Assembly: GCA_964354485.1 (NCBI GenBank)
Contig: CAYGZY010000253.1
Span: 1 to 8,109, forward strand
Origin: CAYGXH01 sp964354485
GTDB taxonomy: Bacteria; Bacteroidota; Ignavibacteria; UBA10030; SZUA-254
DNA: 8,109 nt
Reading direction: 5' to 3'
Each line of letters starts with the position of its first letter. Position 1 is the stretch's first letter. Under the pieces are notes generated by a model. It was not told where the DNA came from and ran no database searches. It worked only from the letters and a program-made list of their open reading frames with translations. The translations under genes and the position numbers were made by a program. Shown one piece after another: positions 5,994 to 8,109 of the stretch.

Positions 5994-8063
5994 TTACTTC
6001 CCCTGATCTGCAAATTTCACTAAACCGGCCTTCGCGAGGTCGTTCATGTAGCGTGATACGACAGAATCCGGAATCGATATATAGTGAGCAATTAAAGTGT
6101 TTCGTATTTCGGAGACGCTTCTTTTTCCATTAATGAGATTCACTATTTCGAACCGATGATCCCCTTTGAGAGGGAAATCATCCGAAGCATACCATTTTGT
6201 GTCCTTTTCTGGTAACTTACTTTTGGGAAGATCAAAACTTATGGGACCACGCGTTAGTCTCTGTGGAATCCGCATGTCGACATTGATGTTGAGAGGGGGT
6301 GGCATATCCGACGCATGTCCGCTGGCTTCTGTAACCGCACGGGGAAGCATGAGGAGAACATCGAATCGTTTCCCGAAATGAGATCGCGATTGACTGATTG
6401 GATTGAGAAGGGCAATATCATTGTTGAATGTCAGAATGGAATTGGCAGCCTCAATTTCATGTTCGAATGCGTAACTCACGATATTCTCGGTTTCCGCCCA
6501 GGTAATTGGCAACTGAGGCATAGGGGCCGAACTGATTTGCTTCCTCACACGTCGTGCCGTCTCACCCAGTCTAAGATAAGATCGGGAACGTGTATACTCT
6601 ATGAGATCGGTTCCCTGATCGATAGTCAGATTAGCGAGGTACCACAGTGTTGCCGTTGCTATCAATTCGCTGCGCTCGAGTTCCAGAGGGTCGACCTTGT
6701 CAGGCGAATCAAAAGTCGTGTGGTGAGTGTAATCTGAGTGGCTCAGCATAATGGACGGAATTTTTCTGTCCAGAAACATCATATGATCGCTGCCGCCGCT
6801 GTAGGGAACAACTCTGTAATTGAACTGTGACTTACTGCCGCCTGGAACCGTCAGATTCATCCGGTCAACCATCAGCGCTATGTTTTCGGCCACTTCATTC
6901 AGACATGATGGGACTGAGTATGGAGTTCTGATTATGTATAGCTTCGAGTGGAGCAGCTCCAGATTTTCGCCTACCATGTCGAGGTTCATATTGGCGAGGA
7001 ACATTCCCCCCTCTGCAGGTCCGGCAATTTCGGGATGCGCATTAATGTAAGCCATCGTGCCGTGCCACTCCGGTACCCAGAGAAAACGGAATGAGCGTTT
7101 TGGTTGCGGAAGTGCATTGCTGTCAAGAAGTGATTTCAAGCTTCGTGCAATATCTAAGATTGCGGCAGAACCGCTGGCATTATCGTTTGCGCATTCTTTG
7201 GGATGATCCAGGTGAGCGCTGAAAACGAGTTCCTCCATAGGTTTTTCTTTTCCTCTTATATGTGCAACCACAACGTCCATGAAGTAGGAATGATTTCCCT
7301 TCCCTTTTACCCATCCGCGTAGAACTACTTTTTGACCGCTTTCGAGATACTTCTTAATATTTTCGCCCTGACTGTTGGAAATATTAAAACCGAATGTCAC
7401 TTTTGGGAGTTCATTAGCTTTCGGCCAGATACCTGTGTAATGGACCATCGATGGATTCTCACGTCCACGCTGGTCGTCGAGGTATGATACAACTCCTTTT
7501 GCTCCATATTTGATTACAGCGAGACGATGGACCTCCTCTCCGCTGCCTGTGGCAAGGACGAATTTATTTTTTACGTTTTTGTTTTTGTATTCAGATTCCA
7601 ATGTTCCCGTGCCGACCCATACGACTTCTGCGGTGACATCACCGGGGTTCGAATACGACATGAGGCTCATCGGTGTTTCTTTGTACGATGAAATCTTCTC
7701 CTCAATCGGTTCGACGATACTCAGCTCTGCATCATCAATCTCCCAGCCGGGAGGCGATTGCCAGGTCTGGTATTGAATGATCCCGTCCGAAAGAAACGAT
7801 TCGATATATGCATCTTTATCGGAGAAACCATATTTTTTCAACTGGTCAAGAACATATTGTGCGGATTGACGGTAGCCGGGTGATGCCTGCACGCGGTGAA
7901 ATTTACTGATTTCGATCACGTGAGCTTTCGCCTGGTCTCCATCTAATCCTTTTGCAAGAATGTCCAGAACCGCAGGATCCAGGAGGCTAAGTTGATCCTG
8001 TGTAAATGAGACTGTTGAAAAAATGAGTACGGCAGTAAAAGTGAGTCTGATATATTTAAGCAT
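5994..8063 (-). CDS. Secreted M28-type zinc aminopeptidase with winged-helix-like C-terminal tail
   Basis: This 689-residue protein starts with a signal peptide (MLKYIR, hydrophobic LTFTAVLIFSTVSF, cleavage near FTQ). A helical region follows, then a PA-like insert (about 110-255, with EVVWVGTG, NKFVLATG, KYGAKGVVSYLD). The M28-type catalytic core carries HLDHPKECANDNASG with metal-ligand candidates His284 and Asp294 (Asp286 conserved beside them), VPEWHG with Glu332, NLDMVGEN with Asp362, SGGSDHMMF (422-430) and YTHHTTFDSPDKVD with a terminal His at 447 or 448. The usual EE pair is Pro-Glu here, as in some divergent M28-like families. Residues about 640-685 (INGKRSVSEIRNTL...VSRYMNDLAKAGLVKF) look like a small winged-helix, PqqD-like module, known from memory at the end of some such peptidases. 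Removal of N-terminal residues from peptides in the periplasm or outside the cell is inferred. The ATG at 8063 has only a weak GAG upstream. All expected active-site segments are present. Confidence 0.88.
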   Translation of the reverse strand: MLKYIRLTFTAVLIFSTVSFTQDQLSLLDPAVLDILAKGLDGDQAKAHVIEISKFHRVQASPGYRQSAQYVLDQLKKYGFSDKDAYIESFLSDGIIQYQTWQSPPGWEIDDAELSIVEPIEEKISSYKETPMSLMSYSNPGDVTAEVVWVGTGTLESEYKNKNVKNKFVLATGSGEEVHRLAVIKYGAKGVVSYLDDQRGRENPSMVHYTGIWPKANELPKVTFGFNISNSQGENIKKYLESGQKVVLRGWVKGKGNHSYFMDVVVAHIRGKEKPMEELVFSAHLDHPKECANDNASGSAAILDIARSLKSLLDSNALPQPKRSFRFLWVPEWHGTMAYINAHPEIAGPAEGGMFLANMNLDMVGENLELLHSKLYIIRTPYSVPSCLNEVAENIALMVDRMNLTVPGGSKSQFNYRVVPYSGGSDHMMFLDRKIPSIMLSHSDYTHHTTFDSPDKVDPLELERSELIATATLWYLANLTIDQGTDLIEYTRSRSYLRLGETARRVRKQISSAPMPQLPITWAETENIVSYAFEHEIEAANSILTFNNDIALLNPISQSRSHFGKRFDVLLMLPRAVTEASGHASDMPPPLNINVDMRIPQRLTRGPISFDLPKSKLPEKDTKWYASDDFPLKGDHRFEIVNLINGKRSVSEIRNTLIAHYISIPDSVVSRYMNDLAKAGLVKFADQGK

Positions 8064-8085
8064 AGTTATCTACTCAATTGTTATT

Positions 8086-8101
8086 CTTATAAAAATATAA
8101 G
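8086..8101. repeat. Perfect inverted repeat CTTATA-AAAA-TATAAG upstream of the peptidase gene
   Basis: A 6-base perfect inverted repeat with a 4-base centre lies 22 bases before the peptidase start codon. It overlaps the likely promoter area and could be an operator or a 5' leader hairpin. The sequence is very AT-rich and the window ends here, so confidence is low. Confidence 0.2.
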
Positions 8102-8109
8102 AAATATTA

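Noticed and set aside
6315..6737. 140-codon plus-strand open frame inside the peptidase gene, and similar frames antisense to other genes (for example 1837-2229 minus, 4237-4692 plus).
   Set aside because: They are antisense to well-supported genes, with no ribosome sites and no recognisable protein features.

Overview
The window looks like a piece of a bacterial chromosome of moderate to AT-rich composition, with no rRNA, tRNA, CRISPR array, IS element or phage gene that I can recognise. The exported proteins (a secreted M28-type peptidase, a lipoprotein, and two exported proteins of unknown function) fit a Gram-negative-type bacterium. The helicase wording (KKYVIKKP..., ANEIIKHA..., YSKILFTN) reminds me of UvrD-like helicases of the Ignavibacteria/Chlorobi and related Bacteroidota-like lineages. 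That placement is from memory and is only an inference.

Layout. Left part, plus strand: an exported protein with a duplicated 'P-x-Y-x-G-A-T' module (68-1087), then an unrelated exported protein with a C-terminal coiled coil (1214-2320). A 467-base non-coding stretch (2321-2787) separates them from convergent minus-strand genes. Right part, minus strand, in transcription order: a secreted M28-type zinc peptidase with a C-terminal winged-helix-like tail (8063-5994), a non-coding stretch with a good promoter candidate (5993-5593), the N-terminal half of a UvrD/PcrA-type helicase (5592-4609), an embedded lipoprotein gene (4637-3807), and the C-terminal half of the same helicase (3810-2788).

The most unusual thing is the split helicase. 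All SF1A helicase motifs are present, Q to IV in the first half and IVa to VI in the second, and neither half has an internal stop or frameshift. About 0.8 kb carrying a different gene sits between them. The two halves are in the same reading frame. The inserted gene overlaps both: its ATG lies inside the last codons of the first half, and its TGA overlaps the ATG of the second half (ATGA). The embedded protein has a lipoprotein signal and resembles the endonuclease/exonuclease/phosphatase (EEP) fold, but the residues expected at its catalytic positions are replaced, so it looks like a pseudoenzyme. The region may encode a two-subunit helicase translated around a captured lipoprotein gene, a helicase killed by a recent insertion, or an assembly chimera. 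The sequence alone cannot decide, although the clean reading frames favour the first or a very recent second.
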